Shown here: positions 1-10,923 of the stretch, piece by piece | How positions within the stretch are numbered: the stretch's first letter is position 1 | Layout: each line of letters starts with the position of its first letter | Origin: Leptodontidium sp. MPI-SDFR-AT-0119 | Lineage: Eukaryota; Ascomycota; Leotiomycetes; Helotiales; Leptodontidiaceae | Length of the DNA stretch: 64,000 bases | Direction of reading: 5' to 3' | Assembly (NCBI GenBank): GCA_020726505.1 | Contig: JAHLEZ010000001.1 | Location: forward strand, 62,001 to 126,000 | Notes under the pieces: model-generated | What the model saw: only the letters and a program-made list of their open reading frames with translations | What the model was told of the DNA's origin: nothing | Databases searched by the model: none | Translations under genes and position numbers: made by a program

Positions 1-2
1 GG

Positions 3-446
3 AGCCAACCCTGGTACAAGGAGATCATTCCTGAAGGCAATCACCTCTTCAGAAGATGTGAAGATAGTATGACGCAGGACCTGCTGCCCGAGCTCGCCGA
101 CATCTGCGACTTCATCAAGCAGCGCCTGGATTCTGGTTCCGGTTCCGTCCTCGTCCATTGCGACCGAGGTGTATCACGGTCTGCCACGGCTATGATCGCC
201 TATCTCATGCAAACTTATCAGTACGACCTCGCCACTGCCTTGGCCTTTGTGGGAGGAAAGAGAAGGATCAAGCCAAACGAGAACTTCAAGGAGCAGTTGG
301 AGGTATGGGGAGCAGTTAGGGGCAATGTCTGGGCAGCTCAGGGAGTTCCCAAACCAGAATATGCCGTTTACCTGGCAAAGAGGGCAAAGAGATTACAGGA
401 GGCAGGGCTGACCGGAAACGAGCCAGTTGGCGTAACGTCCTTATAA
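3..446 (+). CDS. Dual-specificity protein phosphatase, C-terminal part (5' end outside window)
   Basis: The frame is open from the left edge, so the gene starts upstream of the window. The segment 156-182 encodes HCDRGVSRS, the HCxxGxxRS signature of the cysteine-dependent dual-specificity phosphatase family; the nucleophile Cys codon is at 159-161 and the phosphate-binding Arg follows six residues later. Downstream AYLMQTYQYD and KRRIKPN match the helix and loop after the P-loop in this family. The visible part is about 147 residues and includes a roughly 50-residue tail after the catalytic fold. Family knowledge says such enzymes remove phosphate from Tyr and Ser/Thr; the substrate cannot be read here. 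The first Met in the visible frame (69) is internal because the upstream codons also look like domain sequence. Termination is TAA at 444-446. Confidence 0.9.
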   Translation, partial: SQPWYKEIIPEGNHLFRRCEDSMTQDLLPELADICDFIKQRLDSGSGSVLVHCDRGVSRSATAMIAYLMQTYQYDLATALAFVGGKRRIKPNENFKEQLEVWGAVRGNVWAAQGVPKPEYAVYLAKRAKRLQEAGLTGNEPVGVTSL

Positions 447-1292
447 CTAACAACCTACTATCAAATTGCGCCACGCCTCGCGCGCACAGTCAAAGCCTGT
501 CTCGGTCCTTCATCAAGACTCCTTTACCTTGTTTCAAAACTTTTAATGACACTCAGAAGAACATTAGTCGTACAAACCTAGCCAAGACATCTCGTCTGGG
601 TATGTAGCAGAGCCTGTGCCAAAAATGGCGGAGGCTCCATCGACTTGGAAATACTAGGTGAGATACAACAGCTCGAAGATCAGTTATAGACAGTCACTGT
701 GTCGCACGAGGATCAGGATCACATTAGGAGTTTGTTTCCCCAAAAGTTGATGTACGATTGGTCAACTATGGACGACATGATTTGGAAAGAGGAAAGTGTA
801 GAGCGAGAATGGCTTCTCCTGAGTGACGAAGCATGCCGCCAAGTATCAGAAGACGGCGGATTTGCGGCGAACTGCGTGAAGAAAGAATCATGGCTGAGAA
901 TGGAGTGATAGTTGGAAAGAAAGGAACGACTCTCGATGGTGACTGGACGTGGACTGAGGAAATAGTTCATCATGAATTTGCTGAGTCACCTCTTTCTCCA
1001 TGTGCTGTTCGTGGACCTTGCAGTTCTACAGAAACGGTACGCCCCTACCAATCTACAAGAGACAGTAAAATGGGAAAACAATTGGCATAGCCTGCTCAAG
1101 GTCCGCAAAAACACCAAACTAGAACTGTGGTTTGATGAGGGGAAGGTGGCAGGTAGCTCGGCATGCACTTGGCGGTGCAGATGCCACTCACCCCACTCAC
1201 CCCACTCTTCCAACCTTAACTTATCACCACATCTCACATCTTGGTCCTCAAAGAACGATGATTTAAATTGGAGGGCTTCAAGGATATATGTG
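447..1292. other. Intergenic region upstream of Zn2Cys6 gene
   Basis: No convincing gene. Short open frames on both strands lack a domain or consistent codon pattern. A short C-rich near-tandem repeat (CACCCCACT units, about 1191-1208) lies about 90 bp upstream of the regulator start and may belong to its promoter. An open frame continues upstream of the start chosen at 1293, but it has no recognisable domain and would place the zinc cluster unusually far from the N terminus. Confidence 0.5.
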
Positions 1293-3745
1293 ATGGAAAC
1301 TGCGAAGCGGCAAAATACTTCATCTGCTCGTCAACCCAGAAAACGACCTCGTGTAAGCGAAGAGAATCGATCTCGAGCCTCCAGAGCTTGTGATAGATGT
1401 AGGAGACTGAAGGAGAAATGTCAGGGCGGTACTCCTTGTATCAGATGTACCAGGAATAACCGCAGCTGTGAGTTTACTCAAGCAACGACCTTCCCTGGGT
1501 ATGACAGGTCCCAACTTCAGCACGCTTCAATCACTGATCATGATCCACCCGCATTCAGGAGACCGTCGAGTTCTGATATCAGTGAGAACGAGGAGCGTGT
1601 TAAGCACCTTGAAAAAATCGCCGCCTATTTTCTCGGAGATGTGTCCTTGAGTTTATCTAGTTTGAGAAGCATTGCGGAGAAAATTCAAAGGAGTTCTTCA
1701 ACAGTTGAGGGGGCATCCGATGTTGAAGATCTGACTTTAAGGGACGAGAAGTTTGTTGTTAAGACTTTATCGCATAATACAGCGCGTAAGCAAATTCTCT
1801 TGGACAAGTACATCCTCTGACTGACAACTGCTAGATTATTCTGGAGAGTTCTCACACTGGAACTTCTCCCAAAAGGTCCGGAAAAGAGTCGATGAATGCT
1901 TGACCGACGGGCAAGAGCAGCGTATCAAAGAGAATTGGAGGGCGACGCAACTCCAATCGCCTGCTTCAAGCGTTTTTGCACTCCTACAATCTCTTCCCCC
2001 TCGCCATGTGGTTAACTTCCTGGTTCAGATATACTTCCAGTATGCGCAAACAAATCTATTCTTTATTGAGGAGAAGTCGATTCGAGAGAAGCTCGATATA
2101 TTACATAATGCACCTTCTGCAGTTTCTGGGAGCGATGCAGCATGGATTTGCTCTGTACTGATGGTGTTGGCAATCGGGACGCAATTTGCTCACATGGCAT
2201 CAGGCCCTTTGGATCAGATTAACGAAATGACTGAACCTACCAAGCCAGCCTCTGGAGATGATGTCGGGGTGGAATTGTATCGTATGGCTTGTAAGCTTAT
2301 TCCCGATGTGATTGCGATTGCGTCACTTGAGAGTGTTCAGGCATGTCTCTTACTGGCTCATTATTCTTTGCCATTGGATACGCAAGGACTCGCATACACG
2401 TACTTAGGACTCGCTATAAAAGTTGCTATTCAGAATGGCATGCATCGGAAGTATGTTGGAAGGGACTTCGATAGTCGTACAGTTGAAACCAGGAATCGTC
2501 TGTGGTGGACAGCATATACTCTTGAGAAGTATTCAGATCTTTTGAAAATTCCTTATTCCCATCACTGACAAATACTTAGACGAATATGTATCCTTCATGG
2601 AAGGCCTCCTTCAGTCACTCCAAATGACGTTGATGCGGACCTTCCTGTGGACTCACAAGAATTCCATTCGCCTGATACAACTTCAAATTTCCAGAATATA
2701 TCCGCTTTGATACATCTTACTTGCCGTCTTGGGGACATATCGAATGCAATGTAAGTTTGTCTGAACTATCGGAAGGTTGAAGTGGAATCTTGTTGATGAG
2801 CATGACAGAATCCTGCTCAGGAGATGCCCCAAACATCTACGGCCAAACTATTTTGATCGCCTTTTCGAAATCCGGTCACAGCTTCGCACTTGGTGGTCAT
2901 CCCTTCCCGCGACATTGATCTGTCGTGATCTCACCCCATCATCGCCACTTTTCCGGAACAATATCCACCTTAAGCTTTGTTTCCATTTGAACGAAATATA
3001 TATGGGCCGTCCATTCATTTTCTTCGCAGATACTAAATCCCCGTCTCCTGGCAGCGATTCTGAAGCAGTACCCGCTCACTCAGCTTCACTCCCGTCACCC
3101 AAACGATCAAATACTCGTGCGACACTCGTAGCAGATGCCGAGTCAGCTGCAATGCAAATCATCGAGCTTTGCAGTCTCCTCAATAAATATTACGGATTGG
3201 CGGGTGCCAGTTACACGGAATTCAGTTCCTGTAGAGCAGCGCTCCTGGTCATCTTGGCTCAAAGTCTTAACGGACGAACTGAAATTCTGAGAAGCGTACT
3301 AGGGATAGGAATGAGGTTGATCAAGCGTATGGCAATCAATATTGATTCAGTCAAGAGCGAAGTATCGGTGATCGATGCTTTGGAAACGGCCATAAAGAAA
3401 CTCGACTCGAACGGCACCCTCCAAACTCGGGGAGACGAGAAACAGAAGGATGGTGGGTATGAGAAATTCAGGAGCTGGGCTGCCCTGAGAAAAATAGATC
3501 AGTTAGGAAGTGGCCTTGCGCAGTCTTCAGCTCAGTCTGTGAGCTTTGCGGATAATTTTAGATGGACCCAGTTCTCAGGAATGACTGAGGGTGCTGCTGA
3601 AATTTCGACGATGGAAGTTACTGATGCTGGTACTATGGCTGATTCCTTCATGATGCCTGAGCTTGAGGGCATGTTTGATAGACAGTGGGATGCCGGATTC
3701 GGGGTGGACGAGTTTGACACTGGGATGGGCTCTAACCAATACTGA
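1293..3745 (+). CDS. Zn(II)2Cys6 fungal transcription factor with fungal_trans domain
   Basis: Probable nuclear DNA-binding regulator. I join 1293-1785, 1835-2528, 2580-2750 and 2809-3745 (764 aa). Introns are 49, 51 and 58 bp; the first two carry CTGAC-type branch sites, and the second uses an unusual GTATTC donor. The third acceptor is the least certain (2808 or 2820; both keep frame). Residues 33-59 hold six cysteines spaced 2-6-5-2-6, preceded by a basic stretch (PRKRPR), the binuclear zinc cluster. The junction after intron 1 gives YSGEFSHWNF, and around intron 2 WWTAYTLEK-RICILHGRP, both characteristic of the middle-homology (fungal_trans) region. The acidic Met-rich C terminus could activate transcription. 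It is convergent with the permease gene, suggesting but not proving that it controls the neighbouring group. Confidence 0.88.
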
Positions 3746-3936
3746 GAGCACACAGTATCATAGACTCGAAATTTAAGTATGTGTTCCCTCGCTTCCAAAT
3801 TGAAGAGCAAGCAATGTGCCATTCTCCAGCATCAGGATGTGGAAAAATTAATCTCTTTAGATATTGGCTACCCTAAAGCTTCAACGCCAACAACTTGATG
3901 ACATGTGTACTTGGAGAGTTCAAGGCCTGTTGTTTA

Positions 3937-5932
3937 TCAACCCAACACCAAATTCTTGAGCGTCTGAACCCAAGGGCTCTTTCGCTGTTTCATATCTCCA
4001 TTCTGCGCGTCCTGCTCAGCCTTCAAACGATCCTCCTCATCGAAAGCGCGAGCATCACTAAAATCAACCTCGGCAGGATTGACTACCTTCGTTTTGTAAT
4101 AAATCTGTAAACATTGAGTCAACAAAACTGTCTCTGATTTCTCGCATAGTCAGATAGACTCACCTTGTAAACAACATAGTCAAAGACGAACAGCGGGGCA
4201 GCAAGGTACGAGGCAAAGAAGCTCTTTGCTGAGCCCTTTGCTCCAAATGGAAAGATGGACAGATAGAACAAGCAGCCCAGAATGAAGGTCAGGATTACAA
4301 GACCCCCGTATTGAAGATAAGGAGAGAAGTGAGCAATGAAAGGTAAAGACCGATGGTCTATCCCTTGAGCTTTCAGAGCTCGGCGAAATCCAATGTGGGA
4401 GACGAATATGCATCCCCAGTTTATGAAACCTGCGATCGAGACCTGGTGAAGTCGCGAATTAGTTGCAGTACTGGGGGCAAATTTTGGAGGTACAAATGCC
4501 ACGAACCAAAGCCGAAAACCAGCTGTAGACGATTGCAGCTTTCGAGTTACAGTTCAGATAACACAGACCACCACCAAGAGCTGTTGATATGATCAGCGAA
4601 ACGTATGGACGGCCCTGTTTATCTTTCTTTCCGAAGTAAGGGTGGATGAGGTTTGTGTCCGAAAGTGCAGTGAGACTGCGACTCGCAACATAAACGCTGG
4701 TGATACCGCAACTAATGACTGTCAAGAATATAAAACCGTTAATAATATGGGCCAACCACATGACACCTGCTCTTTCGATGGCAATAACGAAGGGGCTTCC
4801 GAGTGTGCCAGCGCCGTTTATGAGGTCGTGGTCGTTGTACGGGACGCACATTCCCACCAACCAGATGTTCACGACGAAGAAGGTAAACATGCGCCAGAAG
4901 ATTGGATAGATTGTCTTCTTGATTGTTCCTCGAGGACTGATGGCTTCTCCGGCAATAATGGCAATATGTTCGCCTAACTTGATATCAGCATCCGTACATC
5001 AGTGAGAACAATAATAGAACGTACCGCCCCCAAAGCTAAATCCAGCCTGAACGAACGCCTTGGCAAGGCCTTTCATCCCGTTGTGGAAAGCCCCAGGATT
5101 CTTCCAGTATCTGAACTCGATAGGTCCGTTCGTTGCAGGAATGCCTCCAGAAGTCATGATGAACAAGAAAAAGATCATGAGAATGATTGCCGAGCACTTG
5201 ATGAGTGACATCCAATATTCGACGTGGCCATAGAACTTCACCGGGAAGATGTTCGCAAGCGCCATTACGGCGAGAAATATTGTGATGTATGCCGCTATCG
5301 GGACGACATCTGTTGCTGGCCAGAATTTCAAAACCGAGATTGCGGCTGTGATTTCAGCTGGTATAATCATAACCCACTGTGCCCGTCAGAAATTGTTCTC
5401 TCCTAAAAGCAGAAAGGGGAAATCTTACCTCGAACCAGAAATTGATTCCTCCTGCAAATCCCATAGCAGGATCGATATACTCGGAAAATTGCCGAATAAA
5501 TCCGCCATGGACCGGGCGGTATGCTGTCATTTCGCCGATCGAGACATATTGGAGATACACGATAGAACTGAAATCAGTCACAATCAGCTGAGGTACCACT
5601 TCTCGAGACATAGCGACCTACGCAACGATTGTATATGCCACAGCAATTCCACCAGGCCCGGCTATACTGGCATCAGCACAGATTCCCACTCAGGTATTTC
5701 GAATAGTCATGAGTAGTGTACCATATTTCAAGGCAGTTCCTGTCCCGACCCACAGTCCGGTCCCGATGCCTGCTCCGAATGTCATCATCATGATTTGACG
5801 TTTTGTGAGCGATCGATCATAGCCGGCAGTATCAACAGGCGCAGAGATGGAAGTAGTGACGCCTTCCTGGTCACTGCCAGAGACACTATTCTCCAGATCA
5901 ACACCGCCTTTGATATCTTGGGTAGCCATCAT
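3937..5932 (-). CDS. Amino-acid permease, APC superfamily (YAT/AAT type)
   Basis: Plasma-membrane amino-acid/proton symporter by family. Seven exons: 5932-5722, 5661-5622, 5567-5429, 5376-5025, 4973-4507, 4442-4164 and 4104-3937, giving 551 aa. All introns are 51-64 bp. The first membrane segment has RSLTKRQIMMMTFGAGIGTG, the permease signature; later conserved blocks are AGPGGIAVAYTIV, SIGEMTAYRPV, FWFEWVMIIPAE (rebuilt across intron 3), GFSFGGGEHI (across intron 4) and AGFINWGCIFVSHI. About twelve hydrophobic segments are visible. The fifth intron has a weak GTTCGT donor; the flanking frame supports it. There are two adjacent Met codons; I chose the first (5932), though 5929 is equally good. 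It shares a GATA-rich upstream region with the HAD gene. Confidence 0.9.
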
Positions 5933-6773
5933 TGTATCGGATATTTTCGACGTCCTGTTGGGTGATGGACGTCTTCAAAGAATCATGAGAGATTCTACAG
6001 CTAGCGGGCAATAAAGTAAGAGCTGCAATTGCTTATATACATAAAGGATAGCGGAAAATAGTGCAGCAGAAATCTCCTCCACAAGAATAGATAAGAAGCC
6101 AAAGATTAGAAATTCAAAGAGGGGTTCCCCCCCTTTTCCTCCCCAGAGTTCTTAAAATCATACACACTTACCAGCGAGTGGTCCCCGCGGCCTGTCAGCC
6201 CTGACTGTACTTTGCAAGAAGATAACAGAACTCAAAGGCAAGTGCGAATGAACGGTGAAAATGAATGACAAGGATCGGGTGTCCCGAGGATTGCTTTATC
6301 CCACTTCTGAAGTCAAGATAAGCTTCAAAGAATGACGAACTGCACGGCAGTCGAAGACGTGCGGGGTTGAACTTCTTCCTATCTTCTTTTCTGCACTGTT
6401 AATTGGACATGCCACCGGCCCGGTCGCATCTCGTTGCTCACCTCTGAATCCACACAGTTATCAACATATGCATGTCTGGTGGAAGATTTTTGGTAGTCCA
6501 TTATTATACCCCCGGTAAGAGAAGACCTGATTCGTGTTAGGAGAGGAGCCATGCATGACAAGTTTAGTGATCATAAAGCTACTGTAATATCCTCCCGGCT
6601 GATAACATAAGTGGGAGACATCGAGATCAGTCAGTTGTTCAGGTCCACATCGAACTCCCACTTTCGAGCTAAGCGAGCTCCGGATGATAAAGAGAAAGTC
6701 TTAATACTGAAGAAAGGCTCATGCTCTGAATAGTAATTTTTGCTAAGAATTCTAAATCTCTTCCATTAACAAA
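5933..6773. promoter_or_regulatory. Divergent promoter between permease and HAD gene, rich in GATA sites
   Basis: This 841-bp region separates two divergent genes. GATAA occurs at 6090, 6221, 6317, 6601 and 6686, and the complement TTATC at 6296 and 6458: seven sites where under two would be expected by chance in random sequence. GATA(A/G) sites are the binding sites of AreA/Nit2-type factors that control nitrogen catabolite genes in ascomycetes. A pyrimidine tract lies at about 6123-6144. That these sites act is an inference. Confidence 0.45.
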
Positions 6774-7703
6774 ATGTCCCCTACAAGCAAAAACATTGTT
6801 TTCGACGTCGTTGGCACGCTCGTCTCGTACGATGCCATGTTCGATGCGATCGAAACGAGACTGGGCGATCGTCTTCGAGCAGAAGGCATCAAGCCCAGAC
6901 TTCTCGGATACACCTGGCTTGAGGCAGCCGAGAGAGAATACACTTATCTGAGTATCTCTTCTCGATACAAGCAATTCGGAACAGTGTTCGAAGCACTCTT
7001 CTTCCGCATGTTGTGGATGGCTGGTATTTCCGAGCCAAGAATATTCGCAAGCGAAGAGGACCTGGCTTATATCATGGCTGAATATCAAAAGTTGGAGATG
7101 AGGCCGGGTGCAAAAGAATGCGTGTTTAAACTGCGAGATGCTGGGTTTACTGTTTGGGCTTTCACTGCGGGAGATTTGAAGCGAGTTGGCGGCTACTTTA
7201 GTCGTGCTGGTGTCGAAATGCCCGAAGCCAATTTCCTCACTTGTGATACCCTTGGGGTTGGGAAGCCGTCAACTGAGGCTTATGCGCCGCTGGTGAAGAA
7301 ATTGAGGGACGATGGCGATCATGCACCCTGGTTTGCTGCCGCTCATATGTGGTAAGTGCAGCTTCATGGCGTCGTCCACCTTTTCCGCCCAGTGAGCTAG
7401 TGCATCAAAGTCTCTTGATGTGCTCATCAGATTAGCAATTGAACACTGCTCTCAAACTTGGAGAAGCCACTTGACTGACTATTATTTTTTGTGTGGTAGG
7501 GATGTCAGCGCTGCAAGAACGACTGGGTTAGATTTTCTCCGCCCGCTTTGCTTTATGAAAGTTGCTAATTGTGATTTAGATTCAAGGGAGCATATTGCAC
7601 CGTATGGGAGAAGGAACCACTTTTGGAACTGTTTGGGGAGATGGAGGTTATTGCCGATACTCTTCCTGAGATGGCCGACAAAGTAATCGCGGCTGCTAGT
7701 TGA
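6774..7703 (+). CDS. HAD-superfamily hydrolase, 2-haloacid dehalogenase-like
   Basis: Exons 6774-7351, 7500-7526 and 7580-7703 give 242 aa; the middle exon is only 27 nt. Intron 1 is 148 bp; intron 2 is 53 bp with an atypical GTTAGA donor and a GCTAAT branch site. HAD motifs in order: FDVVGTL (nucleophile Asp11; the second motif position is Val, as in haloacid dehalogenases rather than phosphatases), FTAGD (motif II), GKPSTEAY (Lys and the Tyr typical of dehalogenases), and AAHMWDVSAA (motif IV, across intron 1). Compared with bacterial L-2-haloacid dehalogenases, the Ser and Asn of the SxN..D motif are Ala and His, so dehalogenation of classical substrates is doubtful. Likely cytosolic. It lies about 700 bp upstream of, and co-oriented with, the FAD oxidase gene. 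Confidence 0.85.
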
Positions 7704-8405
7704 GTTGAACTGTGGAGGATTGAGTTAACGGAAACTGTACATAATCTACGTTGTATTATGTCAAAAACAAAATCACGGTACGAAAAACATACTCAAGTGA
7801 ATTTTCGCCCATAACAGCTAGTGGAATCTTGGTGAGCTCTAGGAAATGGTCAAGGCCCTCCACATTTCTCTTCGGTCTTGATTCCATTCTTCCGACAGAT
7901 AAAAACGTAAATTTGGCCCAATGAAGGTATTGGGTCATTACCTCCAAGTTTATACCGATAAGAGTAAGTAGGTACTGCGACCTCAGGAGATATGATACCA
8001 AGTTGGTGTCACCGGTCCGGTAGCGGGACAGCATCCGGTTCCACACTCCACAACTGCTCTATGACTGCCCGCGGGTAAGTATTTCACCTCCACCTTTGAT
8101 GATTATCGCCTTTTCTGACACAACCCGATCTCTTATCATGAAATCAATGTCTCTTCAGGGTATCTTATCTTGAGACCATGCGGGTTGTCGGTCTTTGCCG
8201 TGCCACCAATGCTTCTGTCATAGTTTCCCCCTTGATGATCTGTCACAAGTGCGTGGACAGATTTAGAGCCTTCAAGAGCAGAGTTAACGAGATGATAGTC
8301 AATAGTCTTGGCTTTTTGGAGCTAGGGATCAATGCTGCGAGTAGGGGATCATTTATGACACCGATTTCGTGGTATTATTTTGAACACACGACAACTTGAA
8401 CCAAT
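7704..8405. other. Intergenic region, no gene seen
   Basis: No supported coding sequence. A 96-codon minus-strand frame (7756-8046) has no recognisable motif. The region probably holds the 3' UTR of the HAD gene and the promoter of the FAD oxidase gene. Confidence 0.5.
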
Positions 8406-9951
8406 ATGGGCATCGAACATCCGCCCTTTCCAGTCCAGAATAGCACCCAGTCATTCTGGAGGACTCAGTTGGACCCTTTGGATAACCACCGAACAACAGA
8501 AGTACTGCCAGAAAAGGCCGACATCGTTGTTATTGGGGCTGGCTACGCTGGAGCATCAACAGTTTATCACCTCCTCGAAAAGAGCAAAAACTTGTCAAAG
8601 AAGCCTTCCATCCTGATTTTGGAAGCACGCGAGGCTTGTTCAGGTGCCACAGGTCGGAATGGTACGTATTGAGACGCTGATGTATGATAGACGACAACTA
8701 ATTATCATGCAGGAGGACATTTGAAACCCGACCCGTTCAATCGACCAGGGTCAGTAATTGAAGAGTACGGAGTTGAGGCCGCTGCTGAAGCGGCGGCATT
8801 CGAGATGTCACACGTGGACGTCATCAAAGAAGTCGTGGAAAGGGAGGGAATCGACTGTGATTTTGTTATGACGAGAACTTTCGACGTTCAATTCCAGGAG
8901 TCAACGAGGGCCCAGTTGAAAGCCGGATACGATCGACTGGTTGATAACGGGGTTGAAACATCCAGAGGCGTCCATTGCGTTGCTGATGAGAAAGCCGAAG
9001 CTGTGAGTCTACTTTGTCTGAAGCCGCAGATTCTAACTGACCCCTGAAAAGCTCTCGGGAGTAAAAGGTGCCAAGGGTTGCTTTTCACATACCGCTGGTC
9101 ATATGTGGCCCTACAGGTTTGTTTTGCACCTGCTCAGGAAGGCAATCTCACAAGGAGTCGGTCTCCAAACGCACACTCCTGCTCAAGACATCTCATCAAG
9201 CAAAGATGCCGAGGGTTACTGGACTATCGGCACATCTCGTGGATTCATCAAATCAAAGGTAATTGTTTATGCAAGCAACGCATATACCTCGAAGATTCTG
9301 CCAGAATACAAGGACAAGATAGTTCCTGTTCGTGGTATTTGCTGCCGTATCACGACGACTAAACTTTCTCCGCCTCTTCTCACCAATTCTTACATGCTAC
9401 GACACAGTAGCTGGGAGCAAGACTACCTCGTCCCTAGAATGGATGGAAGCATAATACTTGGAGGAGCACGCGGGGTGTATTATCCAACCCTGGAAAATTG
9501 GTACAATACCACAGACGATAGTGAGTTGATCGTATCGGCCAAAACTTACTTTGACGGATACATGCAACGGAACTTCAGGGGGTGGGAAGACAGCGGTGCT
9601 ACAGTGAACAAAATCTGGACGGGAAGTAAGTACCCCCACACACTGTTTGACGAAGAGGCTTCTCTAACCTGAAATCCAGTCATGGGGTACTCAACTGACA
9701 GCCTCCCGCATATTGGAGACGTGCCAGGAAAACCCAATCAATTTATTCTCGCTGGCTTCACGGGTCATGGCATGCCCCAAATATTCCTCTCGGCTCGAGG
9801 GATTGCTTCCATGGTTGTTGAAGAGAAGAAATTCGAAGAGACGGGAGTACCACGCATCTACAAAACGACGCAGGCCAGACTCGACAGCAAGAGGAACAAG
9901 ATTCTGGAAACTTGGAGACAAAGTCAGGGGACCGTGAGCTCGAAATTATGA
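8406..9951 (+). CDS. FAD-dependent oxidoreductase, DAO family
   Basis: Exons 8406-8661, 8713-9002, 9052-9625 and 9680-9951 give 463 aa; introns are 49-54 bp with GTACGT, GTGAGT and GTAAGT donors. The N-terminal Rossmann motif VVIGAGYAGAS (GxGxxG, residues 44-49) binds the FAD ADP moiety, followed by the ILEAREACSGATGRNGGHL block that is usual for this family. The C-terminal MGYSTDSLPHIGDVPGK and GFTGHGM motifs match the second FAD-contact region. Family members oxidise amines, N-methyl or D-amino acids, giving imine and H2O2; the exact substrate is not determinable. There is no obvious signal peptide. The neighbouring amino-acid permease and two Zn2Cys6 factors fit a role in using an amine or amino acid as nitrogen source. 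Confidence 0.9.
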
Positions 9952-10923
9952 AGGAAAAAGGGCGTAGGAATTCAAAACATAGAATCAAAGCATCTCAATT
10001 CCGATGATTTATAAACAGCGATTTTAAAACCCGACCAACAAAGTATCGAGATTTTGTGAGTGGGGTTATTGCCCAGTTTGGCTGCCTCGCCAATTTTCCT
10101 GATGGTATTACACACAAGCAGCCTGCCAGACCTCATCGTTCCAGCTATCTCCATTCAGGAAACGAGACCTGTGCCCTCAATTTACACCACTCTATAGTTC
10201 CTCAATCCTATGTATAGATAATGCTTTGCAACTGTCTGCCTCCTTGTCTCCAACTTGGTTGACAAAGCACAGGCATTCAAATTGTCCAAGATGTCAGACC
10301 CAGTACGTCCATTCTTCAAGTAAATTCTCTTTTTAAAACAGCGCCACCACTGACATTACTTTCCAGACTCGACGTCAAAACAGCCAGGCGAAAGATGTCC
10401 TGTCCCAAGAAAAATGTCTTCTCAAGCTATGCCAAAATCGTCGCCACATACATACATAGCCGATGAAGAGAACATCAATGGCCGGAGTAGGCCTGATCTG
10501 GATTCGATCAAGCAACGGTACAGGCGGTTTGTGAAGTTTTGCATGGTTGCACAATGAATCCACATTTTGCTTGGAGATAAAATGGGATGAGCTGCTTATC
10601 GCACATTTGTCATTTGAGCTGGGTCGTGGCTTGTTGGTAAGGGAGGCATTGCGAAGCGAGTGAGAAGTGGAATTGATTGGACGTCAGCTGCGAAACGGTT
10701 GTCGACTTTCGTTTTCAGACTCTCGGATGGTTCTCGTAACTCTCAGCATGTTTTCGAAAAAGCAAAGCCATTTTTTTCAGTATCCTGTCAAGCTAGAGAA
10801 ACCCCAGCGATCGATCCGGTCCACCAAAGACCCAGAAGCATTTCGGACATTGATCCCCTCGACTGTATTGAACAATGAATTCAGAATACCACCTCCAGGC
10901 GCGGATTGATCCTAGACTTCTGG
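9952..10923. other. Intergenic region between convergent genes
   Basis: Nearly 1 kb without a supported gene between the convergent FAD oxidase and second regulator. An ATG at 10291 followed by a plausible 5' splice site and acceptor near 10367 would give only about 35 codons with no known motif, so it is not called. Confidence 0.5.

Noticed and set aside
699..908. 69-codon frame upstream of the first Zn2Cys6 gene
   Set aside because: No ATG start, no motif, overlapped by equally long frames on both strands.
7756..8046. 96-codon minus-strand frame between the HAD and FAD oxidase genes
   Set aside because: No domain, no partner exon, and it lies in what should be UTR/promoter.
10291..10480. 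Possible tiny spliced gene starting MSDP and continuing TRRQNSQAKD
   Set aside because: Start and splice sites look plausible but the product is only about 35 codons and matches nothing I recognise.
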